DNA from: Patescibacteria group bacterium
GTDB lineage: Bacteria > Patescibacteriota > Gracilibacteria > UM-FILTER-43-11
Direction of reading: 5' to 3'
NCBI GenBank assembly: GCA_029260985.1
Contig: JAJDCE010000010.1
Coordinates: forward strand, 1 to 12,699
DNA: 12,699 bases
Below, one piece after another: positions 1-6,008 of this stretch. Under the pieces are notes generated by a model. It had not been told where the DNA came from, made no database searches, and saw only the letters and a program-made list of their open reading frames with translations. The position numbers were made by a program, and so were the translations under genes. Each line of letters begins with the position of its first letter. Positions within the stretch are counted from its first letter, which is position 1.

Positions 1-2
1 TA

Positions 3-470
3 GGTCCAGATTATATTCAGAAGATTGTACGTACAATTTCCCGAAGTCAGATACGCTCGGTTATAGCGAATTACAGCGCTATTGATGTGTATGCTAAAAA
101 ACGTGAAGAGGCTGAAGAAAAGATAAATGAAGTCATTCAAGAATTATTTGCTGAAAAAAACATCATTCTTGAAACGGTACTACTGCGTCATATAGCTTTC
201 TCTCCTCAGTATGCAAGTGCTATTGAAGAAAAGCAGGTGGCAGAACAGAAGATTCAGAAGGCTGAATTTCAGCGTTTGGAAGCTGTAAAATTAAAGGAAA
301 AAAAGATTATCGAGGCTGAGGCTGAGGCAAGGGCAATAGAGCTAAAGGGTCAGACTCTTAGGAAGTATCCGCAAGTTATCCAGTTTGAGTTTGTTCAGAA
401 GATGGCAAGCAGTATCAATTGGGGAATCATGCCTGATAATGTTCTTCCTTTACTTAATCTCGGACAGTAA
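3..470 (+). CDS. SPFH/band 7 (prohibitin-like) protein, 3' part only
   Basis: The reading frame is open to the left edge of the window (first full codon at base 3), so this is the C-terminal 155 residues of a longer gene. The GTG at 87 looks like a start but conserved sequence continues upstream of it. Visible is the end of an SPFH (stomatin/prohibitin/flotillin) domain, with an R-x-x-I-R-x-V-I segment and a KKREEAEEKI helix. It is followed by a long charged coiled coil rich in E, K, A and Q (about residues 75-120 of the fragment), then a short hydrophobic tail ending LPLLNLGQ. Family members are membrane-anchored by an N-terminal segment (not in the window) and form oligomeric rings or microdomain scaffolds, often with FtsH-type proteases. 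The stop codon overlaps the nadE start by one base (TAATG), which suggests co-transcription and coupled translation. The family is fairly sure; the partner and function are not. Confidence 0.82.
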   Translation, partial: GPDYIQKIVRTISRSQIRSVIANYSAIDVYAKKREEAEEKINEVIQELFAEKNIILETVLLRHIAFSPQYASAIEEKQVAEQKIQKAEFQRLEAVKLKEKKIIEAEAEARAIELKGQTLRKYPQVIQFEFVQKMASSINWGIMPDNVLPLLNLGQ

Positions 471-1201
471 TGGACCAAAAAGCCGACTCCATTGTTGCCC
501 AACTCGCCGAATACACCAAAAAGGCTGGCTTTGAACGTGCTGTGGTCGGTTTGAGTGGCGGTGTTGATAGTGCTTTAGTGGCTAAGCTTGGTGCGATGGC
601 TTTGGGAAGTCAAAATGTAACGGCTTTGATTATGCCCAATGATGGGCTAACCAAGCCTCAGAATATTCAGGATGCGCAAGAATGGGCGGATAAATTGGGA
701 ATAAAACATCATCTCATTCCAATAAACCCGTTTATTGATGGGTACGAGGAATTACCCTGGGATTCTTCCAGCTTGGCTCAAATGAATATTCAGGCCCGGG
801 TGAGAATGACTGTTCTGTATCACTATGCGAATACCCATAATGCGATTGTTTTAGGCACCGGAAATAAAACAGAGCTGATGCTCGGCTATTTTACCAAGCA
901 CGGTGATGGGGCTACTGATATTCTACCGATTGGGAACTTGTATAAGACGGCCGTGTGGGAACTTTCTGAGCAACTTGGACTTCCAGAAGTTATCATCCAC
1001 AAAACCGCCTCTGCCGAGTTGATGAGAGATCAATCGGATGAGGAAGAGATTGGGATGGAATATTCTGAAATCGATAAAATTTTGATGAAGTTCGAAAAAG
1101 GTGAAAAACCTGTTAACGACGATGAGCAGAAGCTATATGACAGGATGATGGCAAATGAGCATAAGAATGCGGCAGCGCCGATTATCTCGCTTAAAAATTG
1201 A
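470..1201 (+). CDS. nadE: NH3-dependent NAD+ synthetase
   Basis: Last step of NAD biosynthesis: amidation of nicotinic acid adenine dinucleotide with ATP and ammonia, in the cytoplasm. The protein has 243 residues, somewhat shorter than the 270-275 of the E. coli and B. subtilis enzymes. The ATP pyrophosphatase P-loop SGGVDS is at residues 29-34. A GTGNKTE segment follows, then YFTKHGDGATDILPIGNLYKT, which forms the NaAD-binding region, and a late SAELMRDQSDEEEIG stretch typical of the family. There is no N-terminal glutaminase (nitrilase) domain, so ammonia must come from free NH3 or a separate amidotransferase. The ATG overlaps the TAA of the upstream SPFH gene by one base and has no separate ribosome binding site, pointing to translational coupling. 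The gene ends with TGA, which shows that UGA acts as a stop here. Confidence 0.95.
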   Translation: MDQKADSIVAQLAEYTKKAGFERAVVGLSGGVDSALVAKLGAMALGSQNVTALIMPNDGLTKPQNIQDAQEWADKLGIKHHLIPINPFIDGYEELPWDSSSLAQMNIQARVRMTVLYHYANTHNAIVLGTGNKTELMLGYFTKHGDGATDILPIGNLYKTAVWELSEQLGLPEVIIHKTASAELMRDQSDEEEIGMEYSEIDKILMKFEKGEKPVNDDEQKLYDRMMANEHKNAAAPIISLKN

Positions 1202-1225
1202 TTTGTAATATCCAGTTGTGTAAAG

Positions 1226-1255
1226 TAGACAAGAGTTTCTTTATTATTTTTTAAT
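1226..1255 (+). promoter_or_regulatory. possible promoter for the 1266-1875 gene pair
   Basis: TAGACA (1226-1231) and TTTAAT (1250-1255) each match the sigma-70 consensus at five of six positions, with an 18-bp spacer. Transcription would begin within a few bases of the ATG at 1266, giving an almost leaderless mRNA. The surroundings are very AT-rich, so a chance match is quite possible. Confidence 0.3.
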
Positions 1256-1265
1256 TTTAAATATT

Positions 1266-1475
1266 ATGGAACATAAACAGCCTGAATGGCATGATTCTCC
1301 AGAGCAACAGGATCAAATGAGGGAAGGAGTTATTTCGTTTGCCACAAAAGCACGTAATGAACTTGAAGGCTGTATTGGAGATCACGGTAGGCTTGATGAA
1401 AAAATTTTTACTGAAGAAGAGCTAGCTACATTATTAGCGGCCCGAAATATCTTATCAGGATTGTCATCAAAATAA
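1266..1475 (+). CDS. small hypothetical protein, 69 aa
   Basis: I do not recognise this protein. It is a soluble, mildly acidic polypeptide of 69 residues with no membrane segment or signal peptide. The first 20 residues are polar and rich in H, E, Q and D; the rest looks helical, with a C-terminal helix of the form EEELATLLAARNILSGL. It has one cysteine (C36 in ELEGCIGD). No Shine-Dalgarno sequence precedes the ATG, only the AT-rich tract TTTTAAATATT. It lies 64 bp after nadE and is followed by another small gene after a single spacer base, so the two are probably an operon. The close packing and clean start and stop favour a real gene. Confidence 0.6.
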   Translation: MEHKQPEWHDSPEQQDQMREGVISFATKARNELEGCIGDHGRLDEKIFTEEELATLLAARNILSGLSSK

Positions 1476-1476
1476 T

Positions 1477-1875
1477 ATGAAGCAGAGAATAAGTCCATCT
1501 GAGAGTAGTGAAGTAGAAGTACCTCCGCTATCAATTGAACGCTTTGCTGAAATCCAAAACAACTTCTTTCTTCAGTTTCTTGATGTGCCTTACAATAGCA
1601 GAAGATGCGAAGGTGCTTTTAAGGCAGTACATGATAAAACGGATCCAAAAAGCCTAACCCTAAAACCATTAATCATTAAACTGCAAAGTGCTGATCCAGA
1701 TCTTGAAGAGCGGCTTACACGCGCCATGACGGAGGGGGATGCGGAAAGAAATGAAAATATTCAAAGAAACATGAGTATGCTCTATGAGGCATATTTGATT
1801 CTAAGAAAGTATCTCGAACCAGGAAAAAATGAAGGTGAGGCTTTTGACTTTAGCAGTTATTACCCACCAAAATAG
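1477..1875 (+). CDS. hypothetical protein, 132 aa
   Basis: Not recognised. This is a soluble protein of 132 residues without membrane helices. After a Ser/Glu-rich leader of about 15 residues comes a mainly helical body (SIERFAEIQNNFFLQFLDVPY, later MSMLYEAYLILRKYLEP). It ends in an aromatic and Pro-rich tail, FDFSSYYPPK. One cysteine lies in RRCEG. The ATG comes one base after the TAA of the 69-aa gene, so translation is probably coupled. The gene converges on yqgF with only 35 bp between the two stops, and I see no convincing terminator hairpin in that gap. The length and coupling make a real gene likely; the function is unknown. Confidence 0.65.
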   Translation: MKQRISPSESSEVEVPPLSIERFAEIQNNFFLQFLDVPYNSRRCEGAFKAVHDKTDPKSLTLKPLIIKLQSADPDLEERLTRAMTEGDAERNENIQRNMSMLYEAYLILRKYLEPGKNEGEAFDFSSYYPPK

Positions 1876-1910
1876 TTACAAATCTCTTCACAACCCACCT
1901 TTCCTCAAAA

Positions 1911-2411
1911 TCAAAGACTCCTCAAATAAGCCTCCAAAATAATCTGAGCGGAGACCATATCCCGATGACCTCTTTGATCCTTGGCTTTTATGCCTTGCAT
2001 CTGAAGCTTTTTGATCGATTGTTTGGTCGTGAGTCTTTCGTCGAAGTACTCAACAGATATGGGATGAATTGAAGTTTTAAGCTTATCTCCGAACTGTTGA
2101 GTCTTCATGAAGCTATCCCCCATTGAACCATCCATCTCAATCGGCAAGCCAATCACCACTTTTGTGACCTGCTCGGTCTCGCAAAATTCATTGATTGTTT
2201 TAATGAGTGACTTGAGAGATTTGTACTCCAAAAAATCACGTGGAAAGGCCACCTGCTTATCAAAATCTGATATTGCCAGGCCAACTCGTTTGTCACCAAA
2301 ATCGATGGCTAAATATTTTCCTTTGCTCATCTCAAATTGTGGGTCAAATTGTGGGTCAAATTGTGGGTCAAATTGTGGGTCAAATTGTGACTTTTTAGCC
2401 AGTTGATCCAC
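1911..2411 (-). CDS. yqgF: YqgF/RuvX family: Holliday-junction resolvase-like, pre-16S rRNA processing
   Basis: RNase H-fold protein of the YqgF family. In E. coli this family acts in 16S rRNA 5'-end maturation, and it was first proposed as a resolvase. Family marks are LAIDFGDKRVGLAISD with the first catalytic Asp, VIGLPIEMDGSMG, the YFDERLTT segment with its acidic residue, and a late GHRDMVSAQIILEAYL with the last conserved Asp. The frame opens with a GTG at 2411 that overlaps the rpsT stop (TAGTG). The first 27 residues are then a QFDP repeat encoded by a 12-bp tandem repeat, which family members normally lack. The ATG at about 2330 (MSKGKYLAIDFG) gives a normal-sized protein of about 139 aa and may be the real start. 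The repeat unit is a multiple of three and keeps frame, which mildly favours translation through it. Confidence 0.88.
   Translation of the reverse strand: MDQLAKKSQFDPQFDPQFDPQFDPQFEMSKGKYLAIDFGDKRVGLAISDFDKQVAFPRDFLEYKSLKSLIKTINEFCETEQVTKVVIGLPIEMDGSMGDSFMKTQQFGDKLKTSIHPISVEYFDERLTTKQSIKKLQMQGIKAKDQRGHRDMVSAQIILEAYLRSL
2332..2388 (-). repeat. 12-bp tandem repeat at the rpsT/yqgF junction
   Basis: Four perfect copies of GGGTCAAATTGT (plus strand) run from 2341 to 2388, with a ninth-base-truncated fifth copy at 2332-2340. Read on the minus strand in the yqgF frame it encodes (QFDP)4 followed by QFE. It lies between the GTG overlapping the rpsT stop and the first internal ATG of yqgF. Perfect identity between copies suggests recent expansion and possible copy-number variation. 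Confidence 0.95.
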
Positions 2412-2800
2412 TATTTGGCGTCATCTTCCTTAACCTCTTTCTTTGTCTCTTTTTTTGTCTCTTTTTTCTCAGCCTTAGGAGCTTTTTCTCTTCGGGAGCC
2501 TGAGGGCTCCTCAGAGCCTCGAACGGCTGCTTTCCCCTTACCTATGCTGCTAATAGCACGCTGAATTCCTGCTTTTTTACGAGAGGCATTGTTATTGTGA
2601 ATGAGCTTCTTTTTAGAGGCCACATCAATGGAACTAACCACTTTTGGTAAAATCTTGTTAGCTTTATCTGTTTCACCCTTTTGAACATACCCCATGATCA
2701 GCTTGATCATAGACTTCATATGACTGTTGTAGTGGCGGTTTCGGGCAGTTCTTGCTTTATCCTGCTTCATCCGTTTGATGGCTTGCTTTGTAATTGGCAT
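2411..2800 (-). CDS. rpsT: 30S ribosomal protein S20 with charged C-terminal extension
   Basis: S20 binds the 5' domain of 16S rRNA and h44 in the small subunit. The first 88 or so residues are a typical S20 helical bundle: MPITKQAIKRMKQDKARTAR, then Lys-rich helices ending LIHNNNASRKKAGIQRAI. The usual length is about 85-90 residues; here it is 129. The extra 40 form a low-complexity tail of K, E and A with a (KKET)2 repeat, and a small palindrome at the DNA level (2491-2523) encodes the first part of that tail. A promoter lies 40-65 bp upstream. Only a weak purine run (GAAAG) precedes the ATG. The TAG stop overlaps the GTG of yqgF by one base, so yqgF is probably translated by coupling. Confidence 0.95.
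   Translation of the reverse strand: MPITKQAIKRMKQDKARTARNRHYNSHMKSMIKLIMGYVQKGETDKANKILPKVVSSIDVASKKKLIHNNNASRKKAGIQRAISSIGKGKAAVRGSEEPSGSRREKAPKAEKKETKKETKKEVKEDDAK
2491..2523. repeat. imperfect palindrome inside the rpsT tail
   Basis: A perfect 6-bp stem CTGAGG/CCTCAG (2500-2505 and 2509-2514) with a 3-base loop is framed by TTCG (2491-2494) and CGAA (2520-2523). Small bulges separate the inner and outer stems. In rpsT it encodes the GSEEPSGSRRE region, the only non-Lys/Glu-dominated part of the tail. Its half-sites resemble the TTCGACAGGCTCAG words inside rplJ (5059 and 5227), which suggests a short interspersed element captured in coding sequence. Confidence 0.6.
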
Positions 2801-2838
2801 ATCTTTCGACTTAATGTGTAATACTTTTCAGCTTGGGA

Positions 2839-2867
2839 ATTCTATACTAAGAAAGGGCTCTGTGCAA
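2839..2867 (-). promoter_or_regulatory. predicted promoter of rpsT-yqgF
   Basis: On the minus strand TTGCAC (2862-2867) is followed after 17 bp by TAGAAT (2839-2844), which matches the -10 consensus at five of six positions. The -35 is weak. Transcription would start near 2832, about 32 bases before the S20 ATG. It begins only 21 bp beyond the stop of the LCP gene, which is transcribed in the same direction, so rpsT appears to have its own promoter. Confidence 0.5.
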
Positions 2868-2887
2868 GGGGAAAATGGCTTTCTTTA

Positions 2888-4324
2888 TTAGTAAATTTCA
2901 TAATCATCACCTAAAACAATGGAGATGTCGGCTCCCCCCTCTTCAGTAAAGGGTTCATCGCTTGGTATAGGATCTCCTTTTACAAAGTTTTCGAGAGCGT
3001 CTAAGGTGGATTGATGTTCAGCAATAACCGTTCCTTCAAGGTCTACTTTCCACCTGCCGTAGCGAATAAAACTGCGCTCTACATACTTCCTTTTACCACT
3101 CCCATCTTTTAAGTTATCAACACCTGCCAAATTGAAACCAAATCGGTTTAAATGACTGGTGACATTTCGGGCGATGCCGGGAACTTTGGTGGCATTCAAA
3201 ATTTCAATTTTTACTGGATCTAGCAGAACTTCACGACGATGAAAGATTAAATCAGCGTATTTGTTTATCAAGTCTAAACTATCTCCATCAGCCACCAATA
3301 CAAACTGACCGTTGTAGTATTTTCTTTCAGGCGTGTATAAAAAACCGCCATCTCTGCCTGGATCGTCATGAAGAACTTTCATCACCATGTTTTCACGTTC
3401 GAAATCTTTTGCAAAAGAAGCCATGGCTAGCATTTCTCTCAGAGACATATTGGTGTTGATGTTTCCACTTACGGACTGATAGAGCTTTTTGATGGTGGAA
3501 GGGCTTGTTAATACGTTTCCTGAAAGCGCTTTATCCTTTATTGCCATTAGAACTTGCTGTTGTCTGGCGGCTCGGTCAAAGTCTGAGGTGGTCTTTCGGC
3601 TTCGGACAAACTTCAGGGCGGTTTCACCATTCATTTCCTGAATACCAGCGTCCACTTCGAATACGGTATAGCCGTTATCGGTTTCGTTGGGATAGTAAGG
3701 GTCGTAAATCGACTCTTTCACCTCCAACGATATCCCCCCCAAGCTATCAATTACCTCAACAAATGCTCCAAAATCAACACGGGCGTAATACTGAATGTCT
3801 AGCCCTGTTATCTGACCCCCGACATCCATAAAAGCTTCATATCCCCCCTCTTCTCCTAGTTCGGCTTTGTTATTCCGATAGAGTTCGTTAATTTTTGCCT
3901 TTCCATATTGTTCGCTTCTCACGTAGTAATCGCGTGGGATAGACATCAAAGAGACTTTTCGATTATTAAAATCCAAACTTGCCACCATGATTGTGTCGAT
4001 CAGATCCGCCCCATCGCGAATATGGCCTCCGTCTCCCAGCAACATTAGGTTTGTATAGCCGAATTCATCCTGTTTTAAATCTGCCCCGAGCGAAAAAACA
4101 ACATCTTTGGGGTCAAAATCTTTGATGGTTGTATAAAAACCCATGGTTACCTTAACCACTATAAAAGCGGCAACGACAACTGAGATTGAACCCAAGGCAT
4201 AACTCCGCTGTTTTTTGGTGGTTCCTGTCACAATCCGACCGCAATTAAGAAGGCTATCTTTAAGTTTTTTGAATGGCCTTAGGGGTGGTTTGGTACGAAT
4301 GCGTCGCGTTCGAAAGTCGGTCAT
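2888..4324 (-). CDS. LytR-CpsA-Psr (LCP) family protein with LytR C-terminal domain
   Basis: LCP enzymes transfer undecaprenyl-linked glycopolymers to peptidoglycan or to proteins, on the outer face of the membrane. The protein has 478 residues. A very basic cytoplasmic N-terminus (1-42) leads into one membrane helix (about 43-64). The LCP domain (about 90-262) shows NLMLLGDGG, the LIDTIMVASLD strand, SLMSIPRD (128-132), a YYARVDFGAFVEVIDSLGGI segment and the Arg-rich FVRSRKTTSDFDRAARQQQ (239-257). These carry the Asp and Arg residues that bind the pyrophosphate and Mg2+ in this family. A LytR_C domain follows (about 370-450, VKIEILNATKVPGIA), then an acidic end. It follows rplL but has its own promoter (4348-4376). 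No Shine-Dalgarno sequence precedes the ATG. Together with the CsaB-like gene at 7484-8602 it points to surface-polymer decoration. The acceptor is unknown. Confidence 0.92.
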   Translation of the reverse strand: MTDFRTRRIRTKPPLRPFKKLKDSLLNCGRIVTGTTKKQRSYALGSISVVVAAFIVVKVTMGFYTTIKDFDPKDVVFSLGADLKQDEFGYTNLMLLGDGGHIRDGADLIDTIMVASLDFNNRKVSLMSIPRDYYVRSEQYGKAKINELYRNNKAELGEEGGYEAFMDVGGQITGLDIQYYARVDFGAFVEVIDSLGGISLEVKESIYDPYYPNETDNGYTVFEVDAGIQEMNGETALKFVRSRKTTSDFDRAARQQQVLMAIKDKALSGNVLTSPSTIKKLYQSVSGNINTNMSLREMLAMASFAKDFERENMVMKVLHDDPGRDGGFLYTPERKYYNGQFVLVADGDSLDLINKYADLIFHRREVLLDPVKIEILNATKVPGIARNVTSHLNRFGFNLAGVDNLKDGSGKRKYVERSFIRYGRWKVDLEGTVIAEHQSTLDALENFVKGDPIPSDEPFTEEGGADISIVLGDDYEIY

Positions 4325-4347
4325 AAAAAAATGGATTTTACTTAGAA

Positions 4348-4376
4348 AATCTACATGTTCTCAGAGTAACAGTCAA
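4348..4376 (-). promoter_or_regulatory. predicted sigma-70 promoter of the LCP gene
   Basis: Minus strand: TTGACT (4371-4376, five of six) and TAGATT (4348-4353, four of six) with an ideal 17-bp spacer. Transcription would start near 4341, giving a leader of about 17 bases. It lies downstream of the inverted repeat that follows rplL, consistent with separate transcription of the LCP gene. Confidence 0.62.
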
Positions 4377-4409
4377 GAAAGGTTCGGACTAAAAACAGAG
4401 TTTGGATTC

Positions 4410-4445
4410 GCAAAATCCTGCACCAGAATCAGCACAGGATTTTGC
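4410..4445 (-). terminator. inverted repeat downstream of rplL, likely terminator
   Basis: A perfect 11-bp stem, GCAAAATCCTG (4410-4420) and CAGGATTTTGC (4435-4445), encloses a 14-base loop and begins 15 bp past the rplL stop. No U-run follows it on the minus strand, so it is not a textbook intrinsic terminator. It could work as a weak or factor-dependent terminator, or as a 3'-end stabiliser of the rplJ-rplL mRNA. Confidence 0.55.
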
Positions 4446-4459
4446 TAAGATTTTGAAAA

Positions 4460-4867
4460 CTATTTAAGCGTAACAGTGGCACCAGCTTCTTCAAGCTGTT
4501 TCTGGATCTTCTCTGCCTCATCCTTCTTTACGCCTTCTTTGATTACCTTTGGCGCAGCATCAACCATATCTTTAGCCTCTTTAAGACCTAGACCGGTGAT
4601 TTCACGGACGGCTTTGATACAAGCAATCTTCTGACCACCTGGGGCTGTTAGCTCAACATCAAATTCGTTTTTTTCTGCAGCGTCGCCATCATCACCACCA
4701 GCAGCAGGAGCGCCAGCAACAGCAACAGGAGCAGCGGCAGAAACGCCAAACTCTTCTTCCATCGCTTTTACAAGGTCAGCTAACTCAAGAACGCTTAGCT
4801 TTTTGACCTCATCCAAAATACCTTGAGCGGCTTTGGATAATTTAATTTCAGACTTTTCGTCAGACAT
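4460..4867 (-). CDS. rplL: 50S ribosomal protein L7/L12
   Basis: L7/L12 forms the flexible stalk of the large subunit, which recruits and activates translational GTPases. Its dimers attach to the C-terminal helix of L10. The 135 residues are close to the usual 120-130. The N-terminal dimerisation domain (about 8-40, ILDEVKKLSVLELADLVKAMEEEFGV) is followed by an Ala/Pro/Gly hinge (43-64), then the C-terminal factor-binding domain (67-135) with FDVELTAPGGQKIACIKAVREITGLGLKEAKDMVD. It lies 40 bp after rplJ in the standard rplJ-rplL order. The ATG follows a very AT-rich stretch without a Shine-Dalgarno sequence, although this is usually one of the best translated genes of a bacterium. C83 in the binding domain is an unusual but harmless substitution. 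Confidence 0.97.
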   Translation of the reverse strand: MSDEKSEIKLSKAAQGILDEVKKLSVLELADLVKAMEEEFGVSAAAPVAVAGAPAAGGDDGDAAEKNEFDVELTAPGGQKIACIKAVREITGLGLKEAKDMVDAAPKVIKEGVKKDEAEKIQKQLEEAGATVTLK

Positions 4868-4907
4868 AAGATTAGTAAATTATGAATTAAAAATTATTGA
4901 TAAAACA

Positions 4908-5852
4908 TTAGGCATCTCCTTCTTTTTTCTCTTCTCCACCCTCTTCAGCTTCTGGTTCAGCAGATTCAGCAGGCTCACTGCCTTCGGCTGGAGCTTCTTC
5001 TGACTCAATTGATTCATCGGCTGGTTTTTCTTCTTTTGGAGCTTCTGTTTCTTCGGCACCTTCGACAGGCTCAGTGCTTTCAGCTGGGGTTTCTTCTGCT
5101 TTCTCTTCAGCTTCAGTAGGAGCCTCTTCAACAACAGGCTCATCAGATTCGGCAGACTTTTCCTCTTTAGGCTCTTCGGTTGGTTCGGCTGGCTGTACAA
5201 CCTCATCATCAGTGGACGGAAGATCACTTCGACCCTGCTCAGTGCTGGCTTCCGTTCCTACGGCATCATCTGGTTCGTTTGCCGTATCTTCTGTTTTTTC
5301 TGGCTTTTCCTCAGTTTCAATCGCTTCAGCAGGCAATGAATCTTTATAGGCATTCACCACGCGAACAAAACCGCCGAGCAAGTTCCCCATAATTCCAACA
5401 AAGCCGGAAATAGGTGCATTCAAAGAGCCAAGCATCTTAGCGTAAAGTTCTTCTTTGCTTGGTAATTTAGCCAACTGGATGATTTCATCTGCGCCGACTA
5501 CCTTTCCATCAATGATTCCCCCTAAGAGCTTGAGATTTTCGTTCTCTTTTGAGAATTTAAACAGAGCTTTTAAGCCAGATAGTTCATCTTCGTAAGAAAA
5601 GGTTACTGCTACGGGGCCTTCCATAATATCTGCTCCTAAGTCATCAAGATTTTGCTCTTTAGCAGCCAGCTTGATTAAGGTTTTTTTAGCCACTTTACAC
5701 TCTGAGCCAGTTTCGCGGAGCTTTCCACGAAGATCTGAGATACTGGAGACATCTAAACCACGGTAATCTGAAAAAACAACGGTTTTTGATTTGGAAAATT
5801 TTTCAACTAAGTCTTGTAGAATCTCCTTCTTTTTTTCTTTAGTGATAGCCAT
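4908..5852 (-). CDS. rplJ: 50S ribosomal protein L10 with long acidic low-complexity tail
   Basis: L10 is the base of the L7/L12 stalk and, with L12, represses its own operon by binding the leader RNA. Residues 1-177 are a normal L10: KTVVFSDYRGLDVSSISDLRGKLR (N-terminal rRNA-binding domain), KVAKKTLIKLA, MEGPVAVTF, LPSKEELYAKMLGSLNAP, and the Gly-rich hydrophobic helix GFVGIMGNLLGGFVRVVNAYKD. The usual length is 165-180; here 137 more residues of E, P, A, S and T follow (178-314). The tail is unusual for L10 and resembles the tails of L19 and S20 in this window. Two parts break its composition: STEQGRSDLPSTDDE and STEPVEGAEE. They are encoded by GTCGAAG-type elements at 5227 and 5059. The leader contains a promoter, a recognisable L10 leader and heptamer repeats. 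No Shine-Dalgarno sequence precedes the ATG. Confidence 0.95.
   Translation of the reverse strand: MAITKEKKKEILQDLVEKFSKSKTVVFSDYRGLDVSSISDLRGKLRETGSECKVAKKTLIKLAAKEQNLDDLGADIMEGPVAVTFSYEDELSGLKALFKFSKENENLKLLGGIIDGKVVGADEIIQLAKLPSKEELYAKMLGSLNAPISGFVGIMGNLLGGFVRVVNAYKDSLPAEAIETEEKPEKTEDTANEPDDAVGTEASTEQGRSDLPSTDDEVVQPAEPTEEPKEEKSAESDEPVVEEAPTEAEEKAEETPAESTEPVEGAEETEAPKEEKPADESIESEEAPAEGSEPAESAEPEAEEGGEEKKEGDA
5059..5077. repeat. GTCGAAG-type interspersed word in the rplJ tail, copy 1
   Basis: The plus strand reads CCTTCGACAGGCTCAGTGC, i.e. ACTGAGCCTGTCGAAGG on the coding strand. From memory, sequences of the form CTGAGC..GTCGAAG occur as short interspersed palindromic repeats in many bacterial genomes. 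Here the word encodes STEPVEG in the L10 tail. The element identity is recollection and inference; the sequence similarity to 5227-5244 is directly visible. Confidence 0.5.
5227..5244. repeat. GTCGAAG-type interspersed word in the rplJ tail, copy 2
   Basis: The plus strand reads CTTCGACCCTGCTCAGTGC from 5227, differing from the copy at 5059 only in the spacer between TTCGAC and GCTCAGTGC. It encodes the STEQGRSD segment, the only Arg-containing part of the otherwise acidic L10 tail, as expected for a foreign word inserted in coding sequence. Confidence 0.5.
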
Positions 5853-5860
5853 TATGAGTC

Positions 5861-5881
5861 AGGATTAAGGATTAAGGATTC
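5861..5881. repeat. heptamer array (AGGATTA)3 before rplJ
   Basis: Three 7-bp units AGGATTA, AGGATTA, AGGATTC lie 9 bp upstream of the rplJ start. On the mRNA strand this reads as repeats of TCCTTAA. The same unit, with C/T variation, occurs four times in front of rplS (9356-9383). Confidence 0.9.
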
Positions 5882-5886
5882 AGTAA

Positions 5887-5906
5887 TAAAAAATCCCACT
5901 GTCAGC
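5887..5906 (-). terminator. candidate attenuator end of the L10 leader
   Basis: On the minus strand GACAGTGGG (5895-5903) is followed by A and six U (5888-5893). Its GUGGG can pair with the CCCAC at 5969-5973 in the leader core, giving a hairpin followed by a U-run. The same CCCAC can instead pair with an identical GACAGTGGG at 5988-5996. The two pairings exclude each other, as in an attenuator. The stem is only 5 bp plus one pair beyond a mismatch, and the intervening loop is long, so this is tentative. Confidence 0.4.
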
Positions 5907-6003
5907 AGACATGAGATTCAAACAAATGCGAAATCAGAAATCAGAAATGCGAAATGTGTTGGGTCTCGGTGGGTCTTAGCTTTGATGCCCACTGTCTGCG
6001 ACG
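5888..6003 (-). ncRNA. ribosomal protein L10 leader RNA
   Basis: The cis-acting leader of the rplJ-rplL mRNA, where L10 (with L12) binds to repress its own synthesis. The core at 5961-6003 reads, on the minus strand, GCAGACAGUGGG, a 14-base linker ending GCUAAGA, then CCCACCGAGACC. This matches the pattern I know for the L10 leader family: GCAGACAG plus a G-rich strand, a loop, then the complementary strand followed by CCGAG, which forms the kinked L10 site. The core is just downstream of a strong promoter and about 110 bp before the rplJ start. Between core and gene lie heptamer repeats and a possible attenuator. Core recognition is quite sure; the mechanism is inference. Confidence 0.72.
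5923..5957. repeat. heptamer array inside the L10 leader
   Basis: Five successive 7-bp units: CAAATGC, GAAATCA, GAAATCA, GAAATGC, GAAATGT. They sit between the L10-binding core and the candidate attenuator, so copy-number changes would alter the spacing in the leader without touching either element. Confidence 0.88.
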
Positions 6004-6008
6004 GAACT

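Noticed and set aside
87..89. GTG at 87 as the start of the first gene
   Set aside because: The frame continues upstream with conserved SPFH-domain sequence to the window edge, so the gene is truncated by the window rather than starting here.
2850..2887. Hairpin AAGAAAG/CTTTCTT after the LCP gene as a terminator
   Set aside because: The 7-bp AT-rich stem has a loop of more than 20 bases, overlaps the rpsT promoter and lacks a U-run.
4381..4445. GGTTCGGACT-like sequence suggestive of a tRNA T-arm
   Set aside because: No acceptor stem, anticodon arm or CCA-compatible end can be formed around it; the hairpin there is the repeat after rplL.
5074..5349. Plus-strand open frame rich in Ser, Ala and Gly opposite the rplJ tail
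   Set aside because: It is the complement of the Glu/Pro/Ala repeat tail; composition explains the open frame. The same applies to the plus-strand frame at 8664-9008 opposite the rplS tail.
5861..5957. CRISPR array
   Set aside because: Repeat units are only 7 bp and directly adjacent, without spacers; no cas genes are present.
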